From Methylobacterium sp. UNC378MF (GTDB lineage Bacteria > Pseudomonadota > Alphaproteobacteria > Rhizobiales > Beijerinckiaceae): DNA of 64,000 nucleotides. The DNA lies in assembly GCF_900103195.1 (NCBI RefSeq), contig NZ_FMWU01000003.1:124001-188000 (forward strand), written 5' to 3'. The position numbers were made by a program, and so were the translations under genes. The first letter of the stretch is position 1; each line of letters begins with the position of its first letter. This document shows positions 1 to 7,353 of the stretch, one piece after another. Below the pieces are notes generated by a model, which did no database searches, had not been told where the DNA came from, and worked only from the letters and a program-made list of their open reading frames with translations.

Positions 1-1237
1 CCCCGTCGCGCCCGTCGGGCAGCCGCATCCACAGGAAGAAGCCGCCCCGGGGCTGCGCCCAGGTCTCCAGGCCGCAGGCGCGCAGCTCCGCGGAGGCCTG
101 CACCATCGCGCCGGCGAGCCGGCGGCGGGTCTCGGCGAGGTGCCGCCGGTAGGCGCCCTCGGTGATCAGGGCGTGCACCAGCGCGGCCGTGATGTGGCCG
201 TTGCCGAGGCTGAGGGCGAGCTTGAGATCGACCAGGGGCTCGACCCAGTCGGCCCGGAGCGCGATCCAGCCGCAGCGCGCGGCCGCCGACAGGGTCTTGG
301 AGAAGCTGCCGATCTGGATCACCCGCTCCAGCCCGTCGAAGCCGGCGAGCCGTGGGGCCGCCTCGGGCTCGAGGTCGCCGAAGATCTCGTCCTCGACGAT
401 GAGCGTGTCGTGCGCCTCGCACAGCTTGAGGAGCCGGTGCGCCACGGTCGGTGCGAGGCTCGCCCCGGTCGGGTTCTGGAGGGCCGCGTTGGTCAGGTAG
501 AAGCGCGGCCGGTGCTGCTCCAGCAGGGTCGCGAGCGCCCGCAGGTCCGGCCCCTCCGGCGTGATCGGCACGCCGACCACCGCGACGCGCTGCGCCCGCA
601 GCAGCGCGAGGAAGTTGAAGTAGCAGGGATCGTCCACCAGCACGGTGTCGCCGGGCTGAAGCAGGAAGCGGCAGACGAGGTCCAGCGCCTGCGTGGCCGA
701 TTCGACCAGCACGATCTGGTCGGGCTCGGCACCGACGCCCTTCTCGCCGATCTTGCGGGCGATCTGGTGGCGCAGGGGCTCGTAGCCGAGCGGCCGGTCG
801 TAATTGGTCATCTCGGCGAGGTCGGCCCGGGCCACCCGGCGCAGGCCCCGGCGGATCGCCTCGTGGGGCATCCAGGAATCGGGCAGCCAGCCGGCGCCGG
901 GCTTCAGCTGGTCGGAGCCGGCCTGCTGCGCCTGCCGCGTGATCCAGAGCGGGTCGACAATCCGGTCGAGCCGCGGCCCCATCGCCTGGAGCGAGAGGGG
1001 CCGGGTCTTACCGGCGACGTAGAAGCCCGAGCCCGGCCGCGGCACCACCGCGCCCTCTGCGGCGAGGCGCTCGTAGGCCTCGACGACGGTGGATTTCGAG
1101 ACGCCCATCGTCTCCGCGAAGGCCCGCACCGAGGGGATCCGCACGCCCGGGACCAGCCGTCGCGCCGCGATCCGTTCCCGGATCTCGCCGACCACGGCCT
1201 CGACGCGCGTCCCGGGGCTCCTGACTGCGACCGCCAT
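1..1237 (-). CDS. MocR-type GntR/aminotransferase-fold transcriptional regulator (3' end cut by window edge)
   Basis: Reading leftward from the ATG at 1237 gives at least 412 residues. The first ~70 form a GntR winged helix (RIPSVRAFAETMGVSKSTV is the recognition region). The rest is a fold-type I aminotransferase: a PLP-cradle segment around ESATQALDLVCRFL and the PLP-lysine motif SFSKTLS near residue 310. This is the MocR architecture, a cytoplasmic DNA-binding regulator that uses PLP as ligand rather than for catalysis. It is divergent from the DUF1127 gene, with a 114-bp shared promoter region. The C-terminus lies outside the window. Its target is unknown. It belongs to the chromosome left of the prophage. 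Confidence 0.9.
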   Translation of the reverse strand, partial: MAVAVRSPGTRVEAVVGEIRERIAARRLVPGVRIPSVRAFAETMGVSKSTVVEAYERLAAEGAVVPRPGSGFYVAGKTRPLSLQAMGPRLDRIVDPLWITRQAQQAGSDQLKPGAGWLPDSWMPHEAIRRGLRRVARADLAEMTNYDRPLGYEPLRHQIARKIGEKGVGAEPDQIVLVESATQALDLVCRFLLQPGDTVLVDDPCYFNFLALLRAQRVAVVGVPITPEGPDLRALATLLEQHRPRFYLTNAALQNPTGASLAPTVAHRLLKLCEAHDTLIVEDEIFGDLEPEAAPRLAGFDGLERVIQIGSFSKTLSAAARCGWIALRADWVEPLVDLKLALSLGNGHITAALVHALITEGAYRRHLAETRRRLAGAMVQASAELRACGLETWAQPRGGFFLWMRLPDGRDG

Positions 1238-1351
1238 CCGTACTGCTCTTTCGTGCGGACAATTCTTCCGAACCGTACCGAAGTGTTCCTGTCGCCGCCA
1301 GCCCCGGGCCGCCAGGATCGTGACGCCCCGGAACGACGGAGGAGGGGATCC

Positions 1352-1675
1352 ATGACTCAGTGCCTAACCGAAACCGACGCCCTCGAAGCCCGAATCGCAA
1401 CCCGGTCCGGATCGCGGAGCGGATGGCTCGCCCGGACCGCCGGGGCCGTGCTGGCCGTCGCTGCGGAAGTGCGCGCGGGCCTGTCGCGGGCAGCGATGAA
1501 CCGGCGCGTGCTCCAGCGCCTGTCGACCCTGTCCGACCGGGAATTGAAGGATATCGGGTTGACGCCCCAGGACGTGGCGGATGCCTGCGTGCCGGGAACG
1601 GGCGACGCGATCCACCTGCTGGTGGGCCGGCGCGACGAGCGCCGCCGGGCCCGGACCGCCGCGCGGCGGTGGTGA
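1352..1675 (+). CDS. DUF1127 domain protein
   Basis: A 107-residue basic protein. The start at 1352 is preceded by a strong ribosome site (GGAGGAGGGG, 1337-1347 region). Residues ~50-72 carry the DUF1127 signature LQRLSTLSDRELKDIGL followed by TPQDV. Family members are short, Arg-rich proteins common in alphaproteobacteria, some linked to RNA turnover or stress responses; the specific role here cannot be read from sequence. The N-terminal ~45 residues and the Arg-rich tail are variable. It is divergent from the MocR-type regulator and may be its target, which is inference from neighbourhood only. Confidence 0.8.
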   Translation: MTQCLTETDALEARIATRSGSRSGWLARTAGAVLAVAAEVRAGLSRAAMNRRVLQRLSTLSDRELKDIGLTPQDVADACVPGTGDAIHLLVGRRDERRRARTAARRW

Positions 1676-1715
1676 CGCGGTGGTGGCGCGACGGCGTGCG
1701 GCGTAGGATGCGTCC

Positions 1716-2618
1716 ATGACGCTGCGCGACGGGCTCGCCGCAATCCTGGTGGTCACGATCCTCGGGCTGGCCTTCGTGGCCATCAAGGTCGGCTTGGAGA
1801 CGGTGCCGCCGCTGATGCTGTGTGCCCTGCGCTTCGGCTTCGCGGCCCTGCCGGCGGCGCTGGTGATCCGGCCGCCCCGGGCCCCCGCCGCCCTGGTGGC
1901 GGGGTTCGGCCTCGCCCTCGGGGTCGGCCAGTTCGGGCTGCTCATGACGGCGATCCGCCTCGGCATGCCGGCCGGGCTGTCGTCCCTCCTCATCCAGGTC
2001 CAAGTCCCCTTCACCGTCGCGCTCGCCTGGGCGGTGCAACGGGAGCGCCCGCGCGGACTTCAGGTCCTGGGCGGCAGCATCGCGCTCATCGGCGTCGCCG
2101 CGGTGGCGCTCGGGCGGGGCGGAGGCGCCCCGCTCGGCCCGCTGCTCCTCGTCATCGGAGCGGCCCTGGCCTGGGCCAGCGCGAACGTCATCGTGAAGCG
2201 GATCGGCCCGGTCGACAGGCTGGCGCTGATGGTCTGGGGCAGCCTCGCGACCACGCCGCCTCTGCTGATCCTGTCGCTGATCATCGAGGGAGCGGGCGCC
2301 CTGGCGCCGCTGGCGCATCCAAGCTGGGGCGCGATCGGATCGGTCGCGTTCCAGGCCTACCCGACGACGCTCCTCGCCTTCGGCCTCTGGAACGGGCTCC
2401 TGACCCGCTACCCTGCGGCCGCCGTGACACCCTTCGCCCTGCTGGTGCCGGTGGCCGGCATCCTGAGCACGCATCTCGTCGTGGGCGAGCCTCTGAGCGC
2501 CGACATCCTGGCGGGTGGCTGTCTGATCCTGGCGGGGATCGCACTGAGTCTCCGCGGCACGCGGCCGGGCGCTGTCCCTGCGATGAAGCCTGAACCGGAA
2601 GCGCCGAAGGCAGCCTGA
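1716..2618 (+). CDS. EamA/DMT-superfamily transporter
   Basis: A 300-residue inner-membrane protein with about ten hydrophobic segments in two tandem EamA repeats, the usual drug/metabolite transporter length. The first repeat begins TILGLAFVAIKVGLETVPPL; the second begins near residue 150 (LGPLLLVIGAALAWASANVI). The conserved small-residue and proline pattern of the family is present. It is likely an exporter of amino acids or other small metabolites; the substrate cannot be inferred. It is the last chromosomal gene before the tRNA remnant that marks the prophage boundary. Confidence 0.9.
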   Translation: MTLRDGLAAILVVTILGLAFVAIKVGLETVPPLMLCALRFGFAALPAALVIRPPRAPAALVAGFGLALGVGQFGLLMTAIRLGMPAGLSSLLIQVQVPFTVALAWAVQRERPRGLQVLGGSIALIGVAAVALGRGGGAPLGPLLLVIGAALAWASANVIVKRIGPVDRLALMVWGSLATTPPLLILSLIIEGAGALAPLAHPSWGAIGSVAFQAYPTTLLAFGLWNGLLTRYPAAAVTPFALLVPVAGILSTHLVVGEPLSADILAGGCLILAGIALSLRGTRPGAVPAMKPEPEAPKAA

Positions 2619-2728
2619 CCGCCGGCCGCACATCTCGTTCCGACGCGGGATCGTGCCGCCCGGAACGCGCGGGCTCTCACCGGCACAGAGCCGATCGTGA
2701 TGGATTTCGATGGGAAAATCGGGGAACG

Positions 2729-2775
2729 TGGCGCGGGCGACGGGGCTCGAACCCGCGACCTCCGGCGTGACAGGC
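2729..2775 (-). other. tRNA-Asp(GTC) 3' remnant; probable prophage left attachment site
   Basis: Read on the minus strand, this stretch gives the anticodon loop CTGTCAC, anticodon 3' stem GCCGG, variable loop AGGTC, T-arm GCGGG-TTCGAGC-CCCGT, acceptor 3' strand CGCCCGC, discriminator G and CCA. That is the 3' half of a tRNA-Asp with anticodon GTC. Right of 2775 the sequence does not form the D-arm or the 5' acceptor strand, so the gene is not intact here. Phages that integrate in tRNA genes rebuild the intact tRNA at one end and leave a displaced 3' copy at the other. I infer this is that copy and that the element lies to the right. Confidence 0.75.
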
Positions 2776-2803
2776 GGGGCGGAAATGCAGATCCATCAAA
2801 GGT

Positions 2804-2859
2804 CCGTCAGACTTTTGGTCTCCGAAAACGCTCTTCGAGGAAGGCCCGGAGTCTGACGG
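2804..2859. repeat. Inverted repeat beside the attachment site
   Basis: CCGTCAGACT (2804-2813) and its exact complement AGTCTGACGG (2850-2859) are separated by 36 bases, starting ~30 bp inside the element from the tRNA remnant. Position suggests an accessory site for recombination or a structured end; it also sits just downstream of the leftward RHH gene, so it could act as a weak terminator. It has no U-tract. Confidence 0.5.
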
Positions 2860-2868
2860 CGCCCGGCC

Positions 2869-3156
2869 TCAAGCGATCCGCGACAGGCCCCGGTTCTCGA
2901 ACAGCAGGTTGAGCGCCTCGACGAAGAGGTCCTGCATCGCGGCATCCTCCGTCGCCGCCAGCATCCGGAGCTGGCGGTGCGCCGCCTCGTCGACGAACGC
3001 GGTCACGTTCCGCTTGCCCTCGCGCGTCTTGGCCTTGGCCGGACGTGCCTGGGTTGGAGCGGACGGCGCCACGGGCTCTGCCGGCGCTTCAGCCGCCGAC
3101 GCCGGCTCGGTCGCCGGCTTCTTCCCCATCAGGGTCCCGCGCTTCATCCGGCTCAC
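2869..3156 (-). CDS. Ribbon-helix-helix-type partner of ParA (ParB/ParG-like)
   Basis: A 95-residue protein starting with GTG at 3156, overlapping the parA stop (GTGA). An Ala/Pro/Lys-rich flexible N-terminus (residues ~8-47) precedes a C-terminal ~45-residue unit: KRNVTAFVDEAAHRQLRMLA, then a helix ending NLLFENRGLSRIA. That is the beta strand-helix-helix layout of ribbon-helix-helix DNA-binding proteins. Small RHH proteins directly after ParA commonly act as centromere-binding partners and operon repressors. The inferred role is DNA partition or autoregulation; no direct evidence of function. Confidence 0.65.
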   Translation of the reverse strand: MSRMKRGTLMGKKPATEPASAAEAPAEPVAPSAPTQARPAKAKTREGKRNVTAFVDEAAHRQLRMLAATEDAAMQDLFVEALNLLFENRGLSRIA

Positions 3157-3815
3157 TCCGCCGCCAGTGTCGTCGTGTCGGCCTGTCTATCTGGCGACAG
3201 GCCGACATGCCTACAGGCCCAAAGCATCAGCGCACGCGCTTCCTCGGCCGCCTTGCCGCCCGGCTCGTATTCCGTGGCGGTGCGGCCATCGATGACGGCG
3301 TGGGAGAAGGCGATCCGGTTGTGCAGCACCACCGGTGCAATCTGGGCGCCTTCTTCCGTGAGGCCGGCGCTGGCCTCGGCGACGAGCGCGCTACGGACCG
3401 GTGCGGCCGACAGGACGATGTAGGCCGCCCTCTTCTCGATCCGGACGAGCTCGCGTGTGGTGGCGATCGCCGCGAGGTCGAAGGCCGACGGGCGGCACGG
3501 GATCAGCACGAGGTCGGAGGCGCGGATCGCGGTGAGCGCTGCGCCGTCGGCGTTCGGCGCCGTGTCGATCACCACCAGGTCAGCGCCGGCGGCCCGCGCC
3601 GTGTCCAACGTCTTGGCCAGCCGGGCCGGCTGGATCGACACGACCTCGGGCTCCTCGGCCGTGCGATCGTCGGACCAGCGGGCAGCGCTCGCCTGTGGAT
3701 CCATGTCGATGATCGCCACGCTCAAGCCCGCGGCCTGTGCTGCGACCGCGAGGTGGACGGCGATCGTCGTCTTGCCGGCACCGCCCTTCTGGCTCACCAC
3801 AGAGATTGTCCGCAT
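3153..3815 (-). CDS. parA: ParA-family partition ATPase
   Basis: A 220-residue protein; start chosen at 3815 because the fold begins at once with MRTISVVSQKGGAGKTT, the deviant Walker A (KGGxGKT, residues 10-16). Walker A' follows (IIDMDPQASAARW, ~36-48) and Walker B (LVVIDTAPNADG, ~79-90). Length fits the short ParA class without an N-terminal HTH. It forms a two-gene unit with the RHH gene. ParA ATPases move or position plasmid and chromosome DNA. In a prophage this could mark a plasmid-like state or plasmid ancestry. Matching palindromic repeats lie before the gene and inside its 3' end. Confidence 0.85.
   Translation of the reverse strand: MRTISVVSQKGGAGKTTIAVHLAVAAQAAGLSVAIIDMDPQASAARWSDDRTAEEPEVVSIQPARLAKTLDTARAAGADLVVIDTAPNADGAALTAIRASDLVLIPCRPSAFDLAAIATTRELVRIEKRAAYIVLSAAPVRSALVAEASAGLTEEGAQIAPVVLHNRIAFSHAVIDGRTATEYEPGGKAAEEARALMLWACRHVGLSPDRQADTTTLAAE
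3176..3207. promoter_or_regulatory. Perfect palindrome inside the parA 3' end (candidate partition site/operator)
   Basis: TGTCGGCCTGTC at 3176-3187 and the exact complement GACAGGCCGACA at 3196-3207 flank an 8-base spacer. Eleven of the twelve bases recur upstream of parA at 3832-3842. A long perfect palindrome recurring at both ends of a parA gene is what a binding site of the partner protein would look like. Confidence 0.5.
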
Positions 3816-3830
3816 GTCGGCACGTCCGTT

Positions 3831-3853
3831 CGTCGGCCTGTCGGCCTGCCTAC
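3831..3853. promoter_or_regulatory. Upstream repeat copy and short palindrome before parA
   Basis: GTCGGCCTGTC (3832-3842) repeats the arm of the palindrome at 3176-3207; the half-motif TCGGCCTG occurs twice back to back. It is followed by CCTACACGTAGG, an inverted repeat with 5-bp arms. The cluster sits 16-38 bases upstream of the parA start, where an operon operator is expected. Confidence 0.45.
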
Positions 3854-3945
3854 ACGTAGGTTCATCTTCAGACCTTAAGCGTTCGTGTACGCAGCGGCGA
3901 TAGGGCTGCGTGGACGCTGAGATGCGTCTGAGATAGCTGTCGGCG

Positions 3946-4206
3946 ATGGCCAAAGACCCCGCGACCGTCTCCGAGCTGCGCAAGGCCGCCGAGATCACCG
4001 ACCAGGAGATCGACGCTGCGGTCGACGCTGTTCTCGCGGATCTGGCGACCGAGGCCTACCCGCTCGCGAAGGGCTGGACCCTCGACCTCGTCGAGACGCT
4101 CCGGACGAACACGCGCGCGGCCGAAGCGCTCACCACCGACAAGCCGGCGTGGAAGCGCAACATGGTCCGGACCGCGATCCTGCTGGCGCACCCGGTGAAG
4201 GGATGA
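3946..4206 (+). CDS. Hypothetical protein
   Basis: An 86-residue soluble, mainly helical protein (SELRKAAEITDQEIDAAVDA) with no motif I recognise. It is divergent from parA and 13 bases upstream of the next gene on the same strand, so probably the first gene of a small plus-strand accessory cluster. No signal peptide or membrane segment. Function unknown. Confidence 0.5.
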   Translation: MAKDPATVSELRKAAEITDQEIDAAVDAVLADLATEAYPLAKGWTLDLVETLRTNTRAAEALTTDKPAWKRNMVRTAILLAHPVKG

Positions 4207-4219
4207 CGGAGACAGTGCT

Positions 4220-4726
4220 GTGACGCCAGCCGAATACGTTCAGGTGGTCGTCATGCCCACGGTGCGGGAGTTCATGCAGAATACCGGTGACCGACGGCTG
4301 GCTTACCTTTCCGCGATCGCCGCCTTTCACATCCCCGACTATCTGTCGCGCACCGCTCCGCCAGCCATCAAGCCCGAGGCCGAGCTGAAGCGCATCCGCA
4401 AGGTGCTGCGTTCGGACCTGCCCTCCTATTATGATGCGATTGATGGGATGGCGAACGGGACCAAGCACTGCGGCAGGGACTTCGGTGTGCCGTTCAAACC
4501 CGGCGACGAGAGATATGTCCAGGCGTTCGCCGCTGATGTGGAGGGCGCTGGTGCTGACCAGGGGCGCTGGGATGGTTCGGGCCTTCTTGTGACCGTAGGC
4601 GATGAGCAGGTCTTCGTGGACAATGCCCTCGGGTACTTCCTGTTGGCGTGCTCGCAGCGCTTCCCCGATTATATCCCGAAGATCAAGCCATCGGATTGGG
4701 ACCCGAAGTTCGGATTGATCGGCTGA
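4220..4726 (+). CDS. Hypothetical protein, possibly HEPN-like
   Basis: A 168-residue protein starting with GTG at 4220. It contains a helical N-terminus with AFHIPDYL, then DMANGTKH-type wording (here GMANGTKHCGRDFGVPF), a Gly/Asp-rich middle, and a helical C-terminus. The mix of long helices with an Asn-Gly-Thr-Lys-His segment vaguely resembles small HEPN-type proteins in mobile elements, but I cannot confirm an R-x4-6-H motif. Encoded between other small unknown genes. Function unknown. Confidence 0.55.
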   Translation: MTPAEYVQVVVMPTVREFMQNTGDRRLAYLSAIAAFHIPDYLSRTAPPAIKPEAELKRIRKVLRSDLPSYYDAIDGMANGTKHCGRDFGVPFKPGDERYVQAFAADVEGAGADQGRWDGSGLLVTVGDEQVFVDNALGYFLLACSQRFPDYIPKIKPSDWDPKFGLIG

Positions 4727-4729
4727 CAG

Positions 4730-4912
4730 ATGCGGGACGACGAGGCCGACCCGATCATAGAGGCGGTCGCCGCGCTACGAGCCGCCGGCGTCGCGGTTGC
4801 GCCAATCGGCGACAAGCTCGAACGCTGGCAGATCGGCGACCTGGTCTTCACGGATGCGGATCTGTGGCGCCTCGCCGCGAGCCGCGGACTCGTCGAGGGT
4901 TCCGATGGCTGA
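4730..4912 (+). CDS. Small hypothetical protein
   Basis: A 60-residue acidic protein three bases after the previous stop, overlapping the next start by 8 bases. It looks like a compact alpha/beta unit (AAGVAVAPIGDKLERWQIGD). No family recognised; the tight spacing supports translation in an operon. Confidence 0.5.
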   Translation: MRDDEADPIIEAVAALRAAGVAVAPIGDKLERWQIGDLVFTDADLWRLAASRGLVEGSDG

Positions 4913-5135
4913 GCAGCCGGCCAACCCATTCGGCCTCTCCCTCCCGCTACGCATCGAACGCCTGGAGGAAGCGATCAAGGTGGTGGACGCCAACGGGAAG
5001 GCCTGCGCCTATTTCTACATCTGCGCAGAGCGAGAGCGAAGGCTTCAGACCAGGCGGTTGTCGCCAGAGGAAGGCGTTGAGGCTGCTAGGATTTGCGCAC
5101 GGGCGCTGACGGACGCGTTGGAAGGGCGAGGATAA
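4905..5135 (+). CDS. Small hypothetical protein
   Basis: A 76-residue protein. The ATG at 4905 was chosen because it overlaps the preceding gene. It reads LRIERLEEAIKVVDANGKAC, an amphipathic helix then a short strand, and ends in an Arg/Ala-rich helix. No known function. It is the last GC-rich gene before the AT-rich island at 5.2-6.0 kb. Confidence 0.5.
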   Translation: MAEQPANPFGLSLPLRIERLEEAIKVVDANGKACAYFYICAERERRLQTRRLSPEEGVEAARICARALTDALEGRG

Positions 5136-5337
5136 GGGGAGAGGATGCACGACGATTTCGCTGCACAACACCGCAAACTCGCTACAGCCCTTTTTCACAT
5201 GCGTGGGCTCTGGAGCCAACCTCGGTTCTAGGCTAACACTGGCTACGGCAGTGCTGCAATTCTGCCAGCATAAAAACACTCGATAGCATAAGTATAATAA
5301 GCCTAGTTTTTAGCAACTTGCACAGCCGGAGATGTAG

Positions 5338-5994
5338 ATGTTCGATGGTCATTATGTCGAGTGGAGGATTAAGAGGATTGCCGCCCTTGTCGAATACTAT
5401 GGCGAAGGATGGTTCAGAGGCAAGCGTATCTTGGAACTTGGTTGTGGGTACGGAGATATTGGGGCCGCTCTTTGGGCCCTGGGGGCCGATGTAACCCTTT
5501 CTGAAGGGCGTCCCGAGCACGTGGAGGCTATTCGAAATAGGTTGCCTATGCTCGGATCAAATAAAGTAGTATTGTGCAATCTGGAAAACGGACTTGTTTT
5601 CGATAGGGATATCGGTCATTTTGATCTAATTATCCATTTTGGCGTTCTGTATCATCTTAATGACTGGCAGACTTCGCTGGCCGGGTGTTTCGAGATTTGC
5701 AAATATCTCGTATTGGAAACTGAGGTCTGCGATAGTGATGATCCACATTTTGAGATAAAAATCGAAGAAAACAAAGACGGATACGATCAATCTATAGTCG
5801 GGATAGGTTCCAGGCCGTCAGCCGATATGGTTGAGCAGTTTTTTAAAGGCAATAACATTAACTATCACCGACTCCGTGATAATAGATGCAATTCTGGCAT
5901 GCATAGATACGACTGGGTTGTTCAGAATAAAAAAAATTGGGAAAATGGACTGCGGAGGATGTGGTTTTGCGGCAGGGACAAGGTGCGCCCATGA
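5338..5994 (+). CDS. Class I SAM-dependent methyltransferase, AT-rich and foreign-looking
   Basis: A 218-residue protein with the class I SAM-binding motif ILELGCGYGDIGAALWALGA at residues ~31-50 (GxGxG-type loop) and the post-I acidic residue in LSEGRPEHVE. A catalytic-region motif follows, FDLIIHFGVLYHL (~101-113). Substrate unknown; the closest style is small-molecule or glycan methyltransferases. Its base composition and codon use are clearly AT-richer than its neighbours, as is the 200-bp leader, which indicates recent acquisition. No partner gene for glycan synthesis lies nearby. Confidence 0.8.
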   Translation: MFDGHYVEWRIKRIAALVEYYGEGWFRGKRILELGCGYGDIGAALWALGADVTLSEGRPEHVEAIRNRLPMLGSNKVVLCNLENGLVFDRDIGHFDLIIHFGVLYHLNDWQTSLAGCFEICKYLVLETEVCDSDDPHFEIKIEENKDGYDQSIVGIGSRPSADMVEQFFKGNNINYHRLRDNRCNSGMHRYDWVVQNKKNWENGLRRMWFCGRDKVRP

Positions 5995-6110
5995 TTGCAA
6001 TGCTACAGCCCACTGTCGCACTTCGTGAGCACCGGGTTAGCTGAAGGCTGGAGCGGCCCGTTGAAGAACCGAAGTCACCGGCTCTGAAGCCGCGCTGACG
6101 GACGGGCACG

Positions 6111-6141
6111 AAAAAGCCCGCGCCGGCGAACCGCGCGGGCT
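6111..6141 (-). terminator. Rho-independent terminator-like hairpin (leftward)
   Basis: AGCCCGCG (6115-6122) pairs with CGCGGGCT (6134-6141). On the minus strand the hairpin is followed by five U (A-run 6111-6115). No leftward gene sits directly before it, so it may stop antisense transcription or be a leftover of rearrangement. Confidence 0.5.
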
Positions 6142-6250
6142 CCTCAGGCTCGGCACCCTGGGGGAGAAAGTCGAGCTTGATCCTAGAGATATCGCGGCAG
6201 CGGTTGAAGGAAAGCCCGGCGCGGTGGGGCGGAAGTGGGGAGGAGCCTAG

Positions 6251-6493
6251 CTGCCGCCTGCGGCGGGTCAGTACGTTGGCCGGATCCAAGGAACCAATGG
6301 CGACCTGCAGTACGGCTCGTGGACCTGGAGCTGCACCGGCTGCCAGCGCGGGCACGAAGCCGACGGCGTCCGACCGCTGAACGGCATGGCCGACACCCGG
6401 GACGAGGCGATTGAGGCCCTGGCGGCCGCCTGGGCTCGGGCGAAGGCCTGGAGTGCGCGGGCCGGACTGCCGCTGGTGCCGGGCGGCTCATGA
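6251..6493 (+). CDS. Small Cys/His protein without a clear start codon (possibly 5'-truncated)
   Basis: An open frame from just after a TAG at 6248 to TGA at 6491 reads VGRIQGTNGDLQYGSW, then a WSCTGCQRGHEADGV segment, then an Ala-rich helix. The C-x2-C-x3-H cluster looks like a small zinc-binding unit. No ATG or GTG exists upstream of the Cys motif; the first in-frame ATG is at 6386, after it. The reading frame overlaps the next start by 4 bases (ATGA), as in the rest of this cluster. Either the start is non-standard (CTG at 6251) or the 5' end was lost. Confidence 0.4.
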   Translation: MPPAAGQYVGRIQGTNGDLQYGSWTWSCTGCQRGHEADGVRPLNGMADTRDEAIEALAAAWARAKAWSARAGLPLVPGGS

Positions 6494-6717
6494 CCGACGA
6501 GCAGAAGGGCTACCTGAAGGCGCTGTCCGATGTGCGCGCATGGCACCAGTTGCAGATCGGGCAGAAGTTCGAAGACACGCGAGGCCGGGAAGGCCCTGAA
6601 GCGGCCGTCGCTTGGCTCGATCTGCTCATCGCCGCGACAGAGGAGCGCGCGGCCGAGGATGAGGCCGAGCAACATGCGCAGCGTCATCCGTCCACGTCAC
6701 CAAGGAGTCGCCGATGA
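6490..6717 (+). CDS. Small hypothetical protein
   Basis: A 75-residue, mostly helical protein (QKGYLKALSDVRAWHQLQIG) with an acidic stretch and a Ser/Arg tail. It starts on the stop codon of the preceding frame (ATGA) and overlaps the next start by 4 bases, so the three genes are translationally coupled. No recognised family. Confidence 0.55.
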   Translation: MTDEQKGYLKALSDVRAWHQLQIGQKFEDTRGREGPEAAVAWLDLLIAATEERAAEDEAEQHAQRHPSTSPRSRR

Positions 6718-7019
6718 CGCATTCGCTCGCAACTGGCCGGCGCACGCCGCTGCCGATCCACTCGCGCAATCCGCGCCGCGCCTACGACGTCGACGGCTAT
6801 GAGATCACGCCGATGACGTTCCAGCAGGCGATGGACAAGGGGGTGCGAGCGGTCCGGGTGATCTGCGACTGCGGCTGCGTCGACGAGACGCCGATCTACG
6901 TGGGGGCGTGGCCGTCCACGAGCTTCGTGCCCGATGCCGGCATGACGCTTCGGTGCGGCGCCTGCTCGAAGCCTGATCCGCAGACGGTGCCCGCGTGGCC
7001 CAAGAAAGACGGCAACTAG
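6714..7019 (+). CDS. Small hypothetical protein with two Cys pairs
   Basis: A 101-residue protein with CDCGC (~residues 51-55) and CGAC (~83-86), a spacing that could bind one zinc ion. The frame between reads VDETPIYVGAWPSTSF. Start overlaps the previous stop. It converges with the leftward gene ending at 7016 (4-base overlap of stops). Function unknown. Confidence 0.55.
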   Translation: MTHSLATGRRTPLPIHSRNPRRAYDVDGYEITPMTFQQAMDKGVRAVRVICDCGCVDETPIYVGAWPSTSFVPDAGMTLRCGACSKPDPQTVPAWPKKDGN

Positions 7020-7213
7020 AGCAGGCCGCCCGCCGGCCCGCCGGTCAGCGACTTGCCCGCGCGGGTGACCAGCTTCGAGAACGCCAGCGCGGCGGCCGAC
7101 GCCTGCGCCTCCGACGGAAAAGTCCGGTCCGATTCCGTCACCGGCATGTGCGCTGCGTCGAGCAGCACCCAGGTCCAGAGGTGGCGGCCAGTGGATCGGA
7201 TCTCGAAGCGCAT
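7016..7213 (-). CDS. Small hypothetical protein (DUF1508-like in outline)
   Basis: A 65-residue protein reading MRFEIRSTGRHLWTWVLLDA, then a Ser-rich turn and a C-terminal helix (SAAALAFSKLV). The layout of two strands with WxW-type aromatic residues followed by a helix resembles DUF1508/YegP-type repeats, but identity is weak and I give it only as a possibility. Confidence 0.45.
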   Translation of the reverse strand: MRFEIRSTGRHLWTWVLLDAAHMPVTESDRTFPSEAQASAAALAFSKLVTRAGKSLTGGPAGGLL

Positions 7214-7353
7214 TGTGGGCTCGGTATGCGAGTGGACATACCGGCATGATGCGCTGCGAAAAGGCCTTCCGCGTTAATGGCTTGGCGGACGCAACAACCT
7301 GTGCCGGCTAAGACTGTGGTTGCCCCCGACATCCTCGCAGATCACAGGCGCGA

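Noticed and set aside
140..1351. Plus-strand extension of the DUF1127 frame to 140
   Set aside because: Antisense to the MocR-type gene; the real start with a strong ribosome site is at 1352.
2729..2800. An intact tRNA-Asp gene
   Set aside because: Only the 3' half from the anticodon loop is present; no D-arm or 5' acceptor strand follows.
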